A stretch of DNA of 21,608 nt from the IMG/VR virus record IMGVR_UViG_3300017776_000242, positions 1 through 21,608 of that record; one strand, 5' to 3'. The notes below the pieces were generated by a model. The model was not told the DNA's origin and made no database searches. It saw only the letters and a program-made list of their open reading frames with translations. Shown piece by piece: positions 13,719-20,355 of this stretch (its first letter is position 1; each line of letters starts with the position of its first letter). This DNA comes from a virus. The position numbers and the translations under genes were made by a program.

Positions 13719-14782
13719 GTATAATGGATAAACTAAAAAAGAACTCAAAGATTAAAACTTCGGATACACTATCTGAAAGTATTTTCTTTGGTGATAAGAC
13801 CATGGTCAAGACAGAAGTTCCAATGATCAATGTTGCTCTCTCAGGAGATCCAGACGGTGGATTAACTTCTGGTTTGACAGTATTGGCTGGTCCATCTAAA
13901 CACTTTAAAACATCATTTGCATTATTGATGGCTGCGTCTTATATGAAAGAACATAGTGATGCAGTAATGCTATTTTATGATTCAGAGTTTGGTTCACCAC
14001 AATCATATTTTGAAGCATTCGGTATTGACACTAGTCGAGTACTTCATACGCCAATTACTGATGTTGAACAACTTAAATTTGATCTAGTTGGTCAATTGGA
14101 TAATATTGAGCGTAAAGATAAAGTAATTATTGTTATTGATTCAATTGGTAACCTTGCTTCTAAGAAAGAACTTGAAGATGCTTTAAATGAAAAATCAGTT
14201 GCTGATATGTCAAGAGCAAAAGCACTTAAAGGTCTATTCCGTATGGTAACACCTTACTTGACTATGAAAGATGTGCCTCTATTGGCTATTAATCATACGT
14301 ATCAAGAAATGGGTCTATTCCCTAAAGCTGTAGTTTCCGGTGGTACTGGTATTTACTATTCAGCTGATAATATCTGGATTCTAGGTCGTAGACAAAACAA
14401 GCAAGGTATGGAAGTTACAGGATATGACTTTATTATTAATGTAGAAAAATCCAGAATGGTAAAAGAGAAATCTAAGATTCCAGTATCGGTCTCATGGGAC
14501 GGCGGTGTAGAACGCAATAGTGGTTTACTTGATATTGCTTTAGCTGGTGGATTTGTAGTTAAACCAAGTAATGGTTGGTACTGCATGGTTGATCAAGATA
14601 CCGGTGAAATGGTTGAACCTAAAGTAAGAGAAAAGCAAACTAGAACTGATGAGTTCTGGGAACCAATTCTCAATACTGATAAGTTTAAAAACTTCTTAAT
14701 TAATCAATACCAAATAGGCCATAAATCTTTAATTGATTTTGACCCAGAAAGTCCTTTACAAAACAATGAAAATGTGGTATAA
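13715..14782 (+). CDS. uvsX: UvsX, RecA-like recombinase
   Basis: 355 residues, closely following T4 UvsX: Walker [10 protein letters not shown] (59-67), FYDSEFG (88-93, catalytic Glu region), Walker [18 protein letters not shown] (136-152), [18 protein letters not shown] and INHTYQEMG plus the L2-like [13 protein letters not shown]. It forms the presynaptic filament on single-stranded DNA for strand exchange and recombination-dependent replication. AGGAG at 13701-13705 precedes the ATG. The tail PLQNNENVV and its TAA lie within a promoter-like sequence (14755-14783). It is downstream of bS21 and upstream of a small protein and gp41, as usual in T4-like phages for uvsX and 41. Confidence 0.95.
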   Translation: MSIMDKLKKNSKIKTSDTLSESIFFGDKTMVKTEVPMINVALSGDPDGGLTSGLTVLAGPSKHFKTSFALLMAASYMKEHSDAVMLFYDSEFGSPQSYFEAFGIDTSRVLHTPITDVEQLKFDLVGQLDNIERKDKVIIVIDSIGNLASKKELEDALNEKSVADMSRAKALKGLFRMVTPYLTMKDVPLLAINHTYQEMGLFPKAVVSGGTGIYYSADNIWILGRRQNKQGMEVTGYDFIINVEKSRMVKEKSKIPVSVSWDGGVERNSGLLDIALAGGFVVKPSNGWYCMVDQDTGEMVEPKVREKQTRTDEFWEPILNTDKFKNFLINQYQIGHKSLIDFDPESPLQNNENVV

Positions 14783-14783
14783 T
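14755..14783 (+). promoter_or_regulatory. Promoter-like copy at uvsX end
   Basis: TTTACA (14755-14760), 17-bp spacer, TATAAT (14778-14783), extended -10 TGg. It lacks the ATAC...TATTA downstream context of the strong copies. RNA would start near 14790, inside the next gene (ATG 14785), so it could only make functional mRNA for gene 41 onward, or be vestigial. Confidence 0.5.
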
Positions 14784-14784
14784 A

Positions 14785-15093
14785 ATGGATAATGAATATA
14801 AAATTGTCGAACATCCAGATTCGGATTTTTATGCGATTCAATTGGTAGATCCATCGCCATGGGCTGGCGTTAGATATATTTATGGAACTGTTTCTATAAA
14901 AGAATCGCCAGAAATCGATATGGCAACATTATCGTTTTCGTATAATATTAATGATCCTGGTGACTTTGACCATGATGATTTGAAAGAAGATGAAGGTTTT
15001 AATAACTACATCGGAGAAATTTTAGGATTTATTATTGAGGAAGGAACAATTGCACAACGAGATACCGACACACGTACTGAGCCATCTACTTAA
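14785..15093 (+). CDS. Conserved small acidic protein between uvsX and gene 41
   Basis: 102 residues, strongly acidic (DHDDLKEDEGFN) with beta-rich first half: YKIVEHPDSDFYAIQLV, VRYIYGTVSI, MATLSFSYNI, and a C-terminal helix NYIGEILGFIIEE. T4-like marine phages often carry a similar unnamed small protein at exactly this place. There is no recognisable ribosome site; its ATG lies two bases after the uvsX stop, so it probably depends on translation through uvsX. It overlaps the presumed gp41 start by 44 bases. Function unknown; a replication accessory role is inferred from position only. Confidence 0.7.
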   Translation: MDNEYKIVEHPDSDFYAIQLVDPSPWAGVRYIYGTVSIKESPEIDMATLSFSYNINDPGDFDHDDLKEDEGFNNYIGEILGFIIEEGTIAQRDTDTRTEPST

Positions 15094-16438
15094 TAACGAA
15101 GAATACTGTAGACGCGTAATACCATATCTTCAAAAAGAATATTTTGAAGGTTCGCATAAAGTAGTATTCGACCTTATTGTAAGTTTTGTAGCTACACATA
15201 ATAAACTACCAACTGGTAGAGTATTGGATATTGAGTTACAAAAAGTAGCTGCACCAGAAGACGTATTAAATCAATCTTCAATTTTGATTAATGAAATCAA
15301 TACAAAGACTGATTTGGATACTGATTACCTTATTAGAGAAACAGAAAAGTGGTGTAAAGATAGAGCCGTATATCTTGCGATTATGGACTCTATCGGTATT
15401 ATTGACGGCAAAGATAAAGAAAGAACCGAAGGTGCTATTCCAGAAATATTATCAAATGCTTTAGGAGTGTCATTTGATCAGGCTATTGGGCATGATTATA
15501 TTGATGATTCTGACAGTCGTTTTGATTTTTATAATAAAACTGAAGAGCGCATTCCATGGGATCTTGATTATTTTAACAAAATTACCAAAGGTGGTATTCC
15601 AAATAAAACACTTAATGTTTGTTTGGCTGGTACTGGTGTAGGTAAATCTTTGTTTATGTGTCATAATGCTGCTTCTGTTTTACAACAAGGTAAAAATGTT
15701 TTATACATTACTATGGAAATGGCTGAAGAAAGAATTGCTGAACGTATTGATGCTAATCTTATGGACTTACCAATTCAACAACTTGAGTCGCTACCTAAAA
15801 ATGTATTTTCAGAAAAAATTCAAAGGATAGCAACAGGTACCATTGGGAAACTTCTCATTAAAGAATATCCAACCGGTGCTGCTCATTCTGGTCATTTTAG
15901 AGCATTACTTAATGAGCTAAAAATGAAAAAGAAATTTGCTCCTGATATTATATACATTGATTATCTCAACATATGCTCATCGTCTCGTATGAAGGCTATG
16001 GGTGGTAGTATAAATAGTTACACGTATATTAAAGCGATTGCAGAAGAATTAAGAGGTTTGGCTATTGAGTTTAATGTTCCAATTATGACAGCAACTCAAA
16101 CAACAAGGTCAGGCTTTAGTAATACTGATGTTGGTCTTGAAGATACTTCTGAATCATTCGGCCTACCGGCCACAGCTGATTTAATGTTTGCTCTTATAGC
16201 GACAGAAGAATTAGACGAGTTAAACCAAGTAATGGTTAAACAATTGAAAAATCGTTATAACGATCCTACTAAATATAAACGTTTTGTAATTGGTATTGAT
16301 CGTGCTAGAATGAAATTATATGATGTAGAAGAATCTGCTCAGTCAGATATAATGTCTGATATGAAGATTCCCGATAAACCAATAGCAACGTGGGGTGACA
16401 ATGAAAATAAAGACACGTTTGCTGAATTTAAAGTATAG
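15050..16438 (+). CDS. 41: Replicative DNA helicase, T4 gp41-like
   Basis: 462 residues if TTG 15050 is the start. There is no upstream in-frame ATG, and AGGAA (15038-15042) is correctly spaced; TTG 15035 is an alternative. The N-terminus IPTHVLSHLLNNEEYCRRVIPYL aligns with T4 gp41 MVEIILSHLIFDQAYF. DnaB/RecA core: Walker A AGTGVGKS (about 193-200), YITMEMAEERIAERIDAN (H1a/Glu), DIIYIDYLNIC (Walker B), TATQTTRSG, and a DTSESFGLPATADLMFA stretch equivalent to T4 DIAESAGLPATADFMLA. It unwinds DNA 5' to 3' as a hexamer at the fork with primase. The C-terminus TFAEFKV is shorter than T4's extended tail. It follows uvsX as is usual in T4-like phages. Confidence 0.93.
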   Translation: MHNEIPTHVLSHLLNNEEYCRRVIPYLQKEYFEGSHKVVFDLIVSFVATHNKLPTGRVLDIELQKVAAPEDVLNQSSILINEINTKTDLDTDYLIRETEKWCKDRAVYLAIMDSIGIIDGKDKERTEGAIPEILSNALGVSFDQAIGHDYIDDSDSRFDFYNKTEERIPWDLDYFNKITKGGIPNKTLNVCLAGTGVGKSLFMCHNAASVLQQGKNVLYITMEMAEERIAERIDANLMDLPIQQLESLPKNVFSEKIQRIATGTIGKLLIKEYPTGAAHSGHFRALLNELKMKKKFAPDIIYIDYLNICSSSRMKAMGGSINSYTYIKAIAEELRGLAIEFNVPIMTATQTTRSGFSNTDVGLEDTSESFGLPATADLMFALIATEELDELNQVMVKQLKNRYNDPTKYKRFVIGIDRARMKLYDVEESAQSDIMSDMKIPDKPIATWGDNENKDTFAEFKV

Positions 16439-16448
16439 GAGAAATACT

Positions 16449-16613
16449 ATGTTAGATTGGATTAAAGCTAGAGTAAAAGAAAGAACATCTCTAGATGGCG
16501 TATCACTTATTGTAATTTGTGGTTCTGTTATTTTGTTTGGCGGTATCGCTAAACTTCTTGCCTGGGCTGGCTTAGCTTGGGGTATATATACATTAGTACA
16601 AAAAGAGGACTAA
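16449..16613 (+). CDS. 54-residue conserved membrane protein
   Basis: Start at ATG 16449, with AGGAG (16437-16441) seven bases upstream; an in-frame ATG at 16395 inside gene 41 lacks such a site. The amphipathic start MLDWIKARVKERTSLDG is followed by two hydrophobic stretches, VSLIVICGSVILFGGIAKLL and AWAGLAWGIYTLV, so it is probably a hairpin of two membrane segments. I recall very similar small proteins downstream of gene 41 in T4-like cyanophages. Function unknown. It lies tightly between gp41 and thyX. Confidence 0.75.
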   Translation: MLDWIKARVKERTSLDGVSLIVICGSVILFGGIAKLLAWAGLAWGIYTLVQKED

Positions 16614-16616
16614 TTA

Positions 16617-17276
16617 ATGTTTAACGTTCGCGTTATCTCCCATAGCAAACCTGCTATTGGAATTGAACTGAAAGATGATTTGTTACAAATGGTCGCATTT
16701 TGCGCAAGAGTATCAAATCCGAGTAACCAAAATAATGAAGCTAGCGCGGAAAAATTAGTGCAATATCTAATTAAACATCAACATTGGTCACCTTTAGAGA
16801 TGGTTAATGTATGTATGGAAATTGACACTACAAGGGATATCGCTAGACAAATTCTTAGACACAGATCTTTTTCATTCCAAGAATTTAGTCAGCGATATGC
16901 CGACCCTACAAAGGATTTAACCTTTGTGACCAGGGAAGCTAGACTCCAAGACGAAAAGAATAGACAAAACTCCGTTGATATTCCAATGGAAGATTCGATT
17001 CACCATATTTGGGAGTCATATCAAGAAGTGATTATTGAGCGATGTAAACACGCTTATGAATGGGCTATTAATGCTGGTATAGCTAAAGAACAGGCGAGAG
17101 CAATTCTTCCTGAGGGACTTACAATGTCTCGTATGTATGTCAATGGTACCTTAAGATCTTGGATTCATTATATGCAATTAAGAGCTGGTAATGGAACTCA
17201 AAAGGAACACCAAGAAATTGCAAGGGCATGCGCTGAAGCTATATACCAAATATTCCCTCTCGATGATGTCATATAA
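16617..17276 (+). CDS. thyX: Flavin-dependent thymidylate synthase ThyX
   Basis: 219 residues with the diagnostic ThyX motif RHRSFSFQEFSQRY (81-94; RHRxxSxxxxSxR). It also has HQHWSPLEMVNVCMEID before it and ARAILPEGLTMSRMYVNGTLRSWIHYMQLR near the C-terminus, with the dUMP/FAD-contacting arginines. It makes dTMP from dUMP using methylenetetrahydrofolate, FAD and NADPH, forming tetrahydrofolate rather than dihydrofolate. It complements the dCMP deaminase at 6803-7267. T4 uses the unrelated ThyA-type enzyme, so this is a replacement common in marine phages. It is the last gene of the bS21-uvsX-gp41 unit, ending before a hairpin and the next promoter. Confidence 0.95.
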   Translation: MFNVRVISHSKPAIGIELKDDLLQMVAFCARVSNPSNQNNEASAEKLVQYLIKHQHWSPLEMVNVCMEIDTTRDIARQILRHRSFSFQEFSQRYADPTKDLTFVTREARLQDEKNRQNSVDIPMEDSIHHIWESYQEVIIERCKHAYEWAINAGIAKEQARAILPEGLTMSRMYVNGTLRSWIHYMQLRAGNGTQKEHQEIARACAEAIYQIFPLDDVI

Positions 17277-17293
17277 CTAAATGATATAAAAAA

Positions 17294-17310
17294 AGTGAAT
17301 TATTTTCACT
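17294..17310 (-). terminator. Hairpin with T run on the minus strand
   Basis: AGTGAA (17294-17299) and TTCACT (17305-17310) form a 6-bp stem with a 5-base loop. On the plus strand it is followed by AAAAC, not T. On the minus strand the stem is followed by a run of seven T, so it looks like an intrinsic terminator for antisense transcripts, or a plus-strand RNA end structure after thyX. Confidence 0.4.
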
Positions 17311-17317
17311 AAAACAG

Positions 17318-17346
17318 TTTACAACCTCCTTTCTTTATGATATAAT
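17318..17346 (+). promoter_or_regulatory. Sigma70-type promoter for the small-gene cluster
   Basis: TTTACA (17318-17323), 17-bp spacer, TATAAT (17341-17346), extended -10 TGa, followed by ATACCTATATTA. It is intergenic (thyX ends at 17276) and drives the run of small genes 17383-18943. Confidence 0.85.
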
Positions 17347-17382
17347 ATACCTATATTAAATGATAAAGAAAGGAACTACATT

Positions 17383-17712
17383 ATGACACAACTAATTGAA
17401 AAAACCCAAGAACTACTGGATCTCATGCAGCATCAACTACACACTAGGTTCGAACATACAATCGATACCACTCAATATATAATGGAACCAGGTAGGAATT
17501 TCATCAAGCTAATTAGAGATGAGAATGGCCGTCAAAGCGTTGTAGGTTTTGTAGTTAAAAAATCCCCCAAAGCATTAGATAATAAAACTAATGAAAAGTT
17601 TAAAATTGGTGATATGTTAATGGCAGCAAGTTGGAAAGCTCCAGCTACAAACTTTGCTAGAGGTAACGTATTTGAAGAATTACCAATGAGACAACTTTGT
17701 TTTGGACTTTAA
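17383..17712 (+). CDS. Conserved phage protein, unknown function
   Basis: 109 residues with AAAGGA ahead of the ATG. A helical start (TQLIEKTQELLDLMQHQL) is followed by strands: YIMEPGRNFIKLIRDENGRQSVVGFVVKK, then FKIGDMLMAASWKAPATNFARGNVFE. The last block is a pattern I recall from unnamed proteins of T4-like and other aquatic phages. No catalytic residues stand out. It is the first gene of an early-type unit, so a role in host takeover is possible by position only. Confidence 0.7.
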   Translation: MTQLIEKTQELLDLMQHQLHTRFEHTIDTTQYIMEPGRNFIKLIRDENGRQSVVGFVVKKSPKALDNKTNEKFKIGDMLMAASWKAPATNFARGNVFEELPMRQLCFGL

Positions 17713-17722
17713 GGAGTACATT

Positions 17723-17890
17723 ATGAATTTAGAAGAAGTAATAAAAAGCTTAGTTGAAGAAACGTTAACCGAAGATCAAGTGAGATCAATTGTTGGAGCG
17801 CCATCTGTAGAAGAATCAGAACTTTGCGCTTGTGGAAAAAAACTAGATAATTGTGAAGAGTCATATGAACACATGACTCATGGAGTATAA
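17723..17890 (+). CDS. 55-residue protein with Cys-rich possible zinc site
   Basis: Start at ATG 17723 with AAGGAG (17711-17716) six bases upstream; an in-frame TTG at 17702 is rejected. An acidic helix (LEEVIKSLVEETLTEDQV) leads to ELCACGKKLDNCEESYEHMTHGV, where Cys-x-Cys, Cys and two His could bind zinc. No family is recognised. The stop overlaps the start region of the next gene and GGAG for that gene lies in its final codons. Confidence 0.65.
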   Translation: MNLEEVIKSLVEETLTEDQVRSIVGAPSVEESELCACGKKLDNCEESYEHMTHGV

Positions 17891-17891
17891 T

Positions 17892-18221
17892 ATGAGAACC
17901 GATAGTTATGTAATGACAGCCCATACCGAATGTGCGGGCGATATGCTTGAAATTGAAACAATTAGAAAATCTATTAAAGCTATTAACAAAATGGCTAAAC
18001 AAGAAGATCAAATGAATCTATATAGGTATAATACTGGTTGGTCTGATGAGTTACCAAAAAAGTCACCACAATATAGAGTAAGCCTAATGCCCAGAGGTCC
18101 ACGTAGAGCTGCTGCTATTGCTGATGGTAGACATAAAACTGCTTATGATTCATGCCTTCCAATTAGGCATGCTAAAACAATTGATGTTTATGTTCATAGG
18201 AAGTCATCATGGTATTATTAA
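17892..18221 (+). CDS. Hypothetical basic protein
   Basis: 109 residues from ATG 17892, chosen over the in-frame ATG 17880 because GGAG (17882-17885) is six bases before 17892. An N-terminal helical part (ECAGDMLEIETIRKSIKAINKMAKQEDQ) is followed by a basic, Arg/Pro-rich part (SLMPRGPRRAAAIADGRHK) and an end HAKTIDVYVHRKSSWYY. Nucleic-acid binding is possible from composition, but I see no known domain. It overlaps the next gene by 13 bases. Confidence 0.65.
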   Translation: MRTDSYVMTAHTECAGDMLEIETIRKSIKAINKMAKQEDQMNLYRYNTGWSDELPKKSPQYRVSLMPRGPRRAAAIADGRHKTAYDSCLPIRHAKTIDVYVHRKSSWYY

Positions 18222-18418
18222 GAGCATTTAAAGAGATTACTAAGTGGGATGATAATACACCAAACCACACGTATATCTTAAATGCGCAAGGTCATTGTGT
18301 TGGATATAGAAAAACTAGTACAAAGGAATATATTCAATTCAAAAGTCCAATGAAGCAATTTTCAAAAACACGTAGAAAGTTTGTAGAACTAAAACCAGTC
18401 GAAAAATATATGAGGTAA
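18209..18418 (+). CDS. Hypothetical 69-residue basic protein
   Basis: Start at ATG 18209 with AGGAAG five bases upstream, inside the end of the previous gene. The sequence is strand-rich in the middle (HTYILNAQGHCVGYRK, KEYIQFKSP) and lysine/arginine-rich at the end (KQFSKTRRKFVELKPVEKYMR). No family is recognised. The predicted fold could be a small beta-sheet domain with a basic tail. Confidence 0.6.
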   Translation: MVLLRAFKEITKWDDNTPNHTYILNAQGHCVGYRKTSTKEYIQFKSPMKQFSKTRRKFVELKPVEKYMR

Positions 18419-18423
18419 TAATA

Positions 18424-18603
18424 ATGAAGTATGGAATGGAAGATCTAGCAGGCGTAATTGTATTAATGGGTTTATCACTTATACTTGGAGTAGTAATTGC
18501 TGCTACTTCTGTTCAAAGCTCTTGGAGATTAGATGCTGCTGAAACAGAATGTGCTCAATTTAATCCACTACATGGTCAATTCGAATGGATCGAGGAAGAA
18601 TAA
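18424..18603 (+). CDS. 59-residue predicted membrane protein
   Basis: ATG 18424, with GAGG a few bases upstream in the previous gene's end. After MKYGMEDLAG comes one clear hydrophobic segment (VIVLMGLSLILGVVIAATSV), then a polar tail of about 29 residues ending in WIEEE. Single-pass membrane topology is likely. No family is recognised. Its TAA shares one base with the next ATG (TAATG), and GAGGAAG in its last codons serves that gene. Confidence 0.65.
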   Translation: MKYGMEDLAGVIVLMGLSLILGVVIAATSVQSSWRLDAAETECAQFNPLHGQFEWIEEE

Positions 18604-18758
18604 TGGAAAAATTAGAAGCTTTTAGAGTTATTGCAGTTAGCAAATCATATGAAGTGGTTGCTAATTATGTATTTGCTCATCAAGAAGAAGCTGATATGTT
18701 TTATGGAGATATGACAAGCAAAGGCTATGATTGCGTATGCTTTAAGGTTGATGTTTAA
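18603..18758 (+). CDS. Hypothetical 51-residue protein
   Basis: ATG 18603 overlaps the previous stop and has GAGGAAGA upstream. The predicted strand-helix pattern (FRVIAVSKSYEVVANYVFAHQEEADMFYGDM, then YDCVCFKVDV) suggests a small alpha/beta fold. The CVC near the end could bind metal only with partner residues. Its TAA is joined to the next start (TAATG). No family recognised. Confidence 0.65.
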   Translation: MEKLEAFRVIAVSKSYEVVANYVFAHQEEADMFYGDMTSKGYDCVCFKVDV

Positions 18759-18943
18759 TGGAGTACATAATTTTTTGCGTCTGTCTAGTTGGCGCTGGAT
18801 ATACATCTTATCGTGTCGGCGTTCAAGAAGGAAGTGAAAGAATGCTTGAAATGCTGGAATATATTGGCATAGTTACAATTGACGATGATGATAACGTATA
18901 TCCAAATAAGTCATATATACCCACATATAGAGTAAAAAAATAG
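18758..18943 (+). CDS. 61-residue N-terminally anchored small protein
   Basis: ATG 18758 sits on the previous stop. It opens with a hydrophobic stretch (YIIFCVCLVGAGYTSYRVGV), which could be a membrane anchor, then an acidic mid-part (IDDDDNVYPNKS) and a basic end RVKK. A small phage membrane protein is likely; function unknown. Its TAG is directly followed by the late-promoter octamer, so it closes the early-type cluster. Confidence 0.65.
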   Translation: MEYIIFCVCLVGAGYTSYRVGVQEGSERMLEMLEYIGIVTIDDDDNVYPNKSYIPTYRVKK

Positions 18944-18951
18944 TATAAATA
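18944..18951 (+). promoter_or_regulatory. T4-type late promoter
   Basis: The octamer TATAAATA is exactly the T4 late-promoter -10 consensus read by gp55-bearing host polymerase with clamp gp45 and gp33. It lies in the 47-base gap before the first late-looking gene, giving an RNA start near 18957. It is the only intergenic copy I find in the window. Confidence 0.75.
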
Positions 18952-18955
18952 GTAT

Positions 18956-18984
18956 TATACATTTATTCGCAGGAGTGTTATAAT
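18956..18984 (+). promoter_or_regulatory. Second, sigma70-like promoter overlapping the late leader
   Basis: TATACA (18956-18961), 17-bp spacer, TATAAT (18979-18984) with extended -10 TGt. RNA from it would start near 18991, at the ATG of the next gene, giving a leaderless or near-leaderless message. The AGGAG site (18971-18975) lies inside its spacer. Confidence 0.4.
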
Positions 18985-18990
18985 ACCATT

Positions 18991-20355
18991 ATGAAAAGTT
19001 TTTTAATACATCAAGAAATAAAGGAAGCTGTTAAGCTAGCTCCTGGTCAACTTAAAAAGCCAAATGCCAACACAGGCGAAGCGAGAACAGATATTCTTGC
19101 TAGGCTTATCAGAGATGGAGTACCACTAGAATTAGCAAAAGGTGGTACTTTTAAAGTAACTGAAGTCGAAGATGCTTTAAAGCAAATTGAAATATTTAAA
19201 AAACTTGGTAAAGCATTTAATCTTCATGGCGATGGTAAAACTATTAGCTCCTCTGACTTAGGCAAAAGTAAAGTTTTTGGTGGAGGAAGCGGCGCTGGAG
19301 GTGGTACCGAAAATACCAAAATTACTGAATCTCATCAATGTGTTATATGCCAAGCAATGTTAGATAATGGCATTCAAGAAGAAGAATACTTTGAGTCAGA
19401 AGAAATACTCAAACCTGCATTTAAAAAAGTATTTGTTGATGCTTCATTTGATGAAATTATGAGTGTTGAAGGCACATGGTTTCATTCATCTTATGAATCA
19501 GCAAAAGCACTGATCAAACAAGGTTATATCAATAAGTCACAAACATTCCATAGAAATAGTAAATTGATGAATACTGTATATGCTTTAAAAAATGTAGCAT
19601 ATAAAAATTCAAAACAAAAGCCAGTAAAAGATGATAAATGGAACCCTGGAGATTTCTGGGCAGTTGAAAAATCATTTAACATTAAAGCTTTGGACACAAG
19701 TTCAATTCAAGCATATAATAAAGCATTACTTCAAGCATTTGCTGATAGACAACTAGTTGGTATATCACTTAAGCTTGTTAAGAAAAAGCCTAAAATTGCA
19801 GTTCTTAATGCTAAATTACCACCTGATACTGATGATCATAAGATTCTTAAAATACTACTTCAAGGTGAAAAGCGTGGTACTTTTTGGAGTAACAAAGGAG
19901 CAACTATCTTATTTGACGATGGTAAATTCGATTTAAGAGCTGGTAGTCTTGGTGGTGCGATTAAAGGAGAAATTGCTCTTAAAACAGCAAGAGGTGGCGG
20001 TGCTGGATATGGTATTATGCAAGACGCTCTTCAATCAACTTTAAGAAAGAAAATACCAGACAATGGCAAAATCAATCAAATGGCTAAAAAAATACTTAAA
20101 GGCGACAAAAAGTCTATTTCTGTATTTCATAAAATGTATAGCCATTTTTATAAGAACGATTCATATGAGAACTTTGAAAAAGAATTATCAGCAAAGGATG
20201 TATATTGGATCGGATCAAAACTAGCTTGTTTATATGTCGTTTATGTTGTTGATATTCACATGGGAACACGAGCTAATAGATGGATAACTAAAATTATTAA
20301 TTATGCTGGGTCTAAATCAGAAGACTCAAGTGTTTATGTAAAGGTATACGAATAA
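18991..20355 (+). CDS. Late protein with PD-(D/E)XK-like motif, unknown function
   Basis: 454 residues behind a late promoter. Features in order: a helical N-terminal region (10-75), a glycine-rich linker (GGGSGAGGG, 97-105), HQCVICQAML with Cys-x-x-Cys (117-120), then WNPGDFWAV (217-225) and LVGISLKLVKK (255-265). The D...S-L-K arrangement resembles a PD-(D/E)XK-like core, and I recall this WNPxDxW...GISLKK pattern in unnamed proteins of several myophages. The C-terminal part has ARGGGAGYGIM and a helical end. Function is not known. The ATG has AGGAG but 15 bases away, an unusually long spacing. It joins the next gene by TAATG. Confidence 0.6.
   Translation: MKSFLIHQEIKEAVKLAPGQLKKPNANTGEARTDILARLIRDGVPLELAKGGTFKVTEVEDALKQIEIFKKLGKAFNLHGDGKTISSSDLGKSKVFGGGSGAGGGTENTKITESHQCVICQAMLDNGIQEEEYFESEEILKPAFKKVFVDASFDEIMSVEGTWFHSSYESAKALIKQGYINKSQTFHRNSKLMNTVYALKNVAYKNSKQKPVKDDKWNPGDFWAVEKSFNIKALDTSSIQAYNKALLQAFADRQLVGISLKLVKKKPKIAVLNAKLPPDTDDHKILKILLQGEKRGTFWSNKGATILFDDGKFDLRAGSLGGAIKGEIALKTARGGGAGYGIMQDALQSTLRKKIPDNGKINQMAKKILKGDKKSISVFHKMYSHFYKNDSYENFEKELSAKDVYWIGSKLACLYVVYVVDIHMGTRANRWITKIINYAGSKSEDSSVYVKVYE

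Noticed and set aside
17886-17891. TATAAT overlapping the start of the 109-residue gene
   Set aside because: No -35-like hexamer at the right distance; the sequence is explained by the stop codon and leader.
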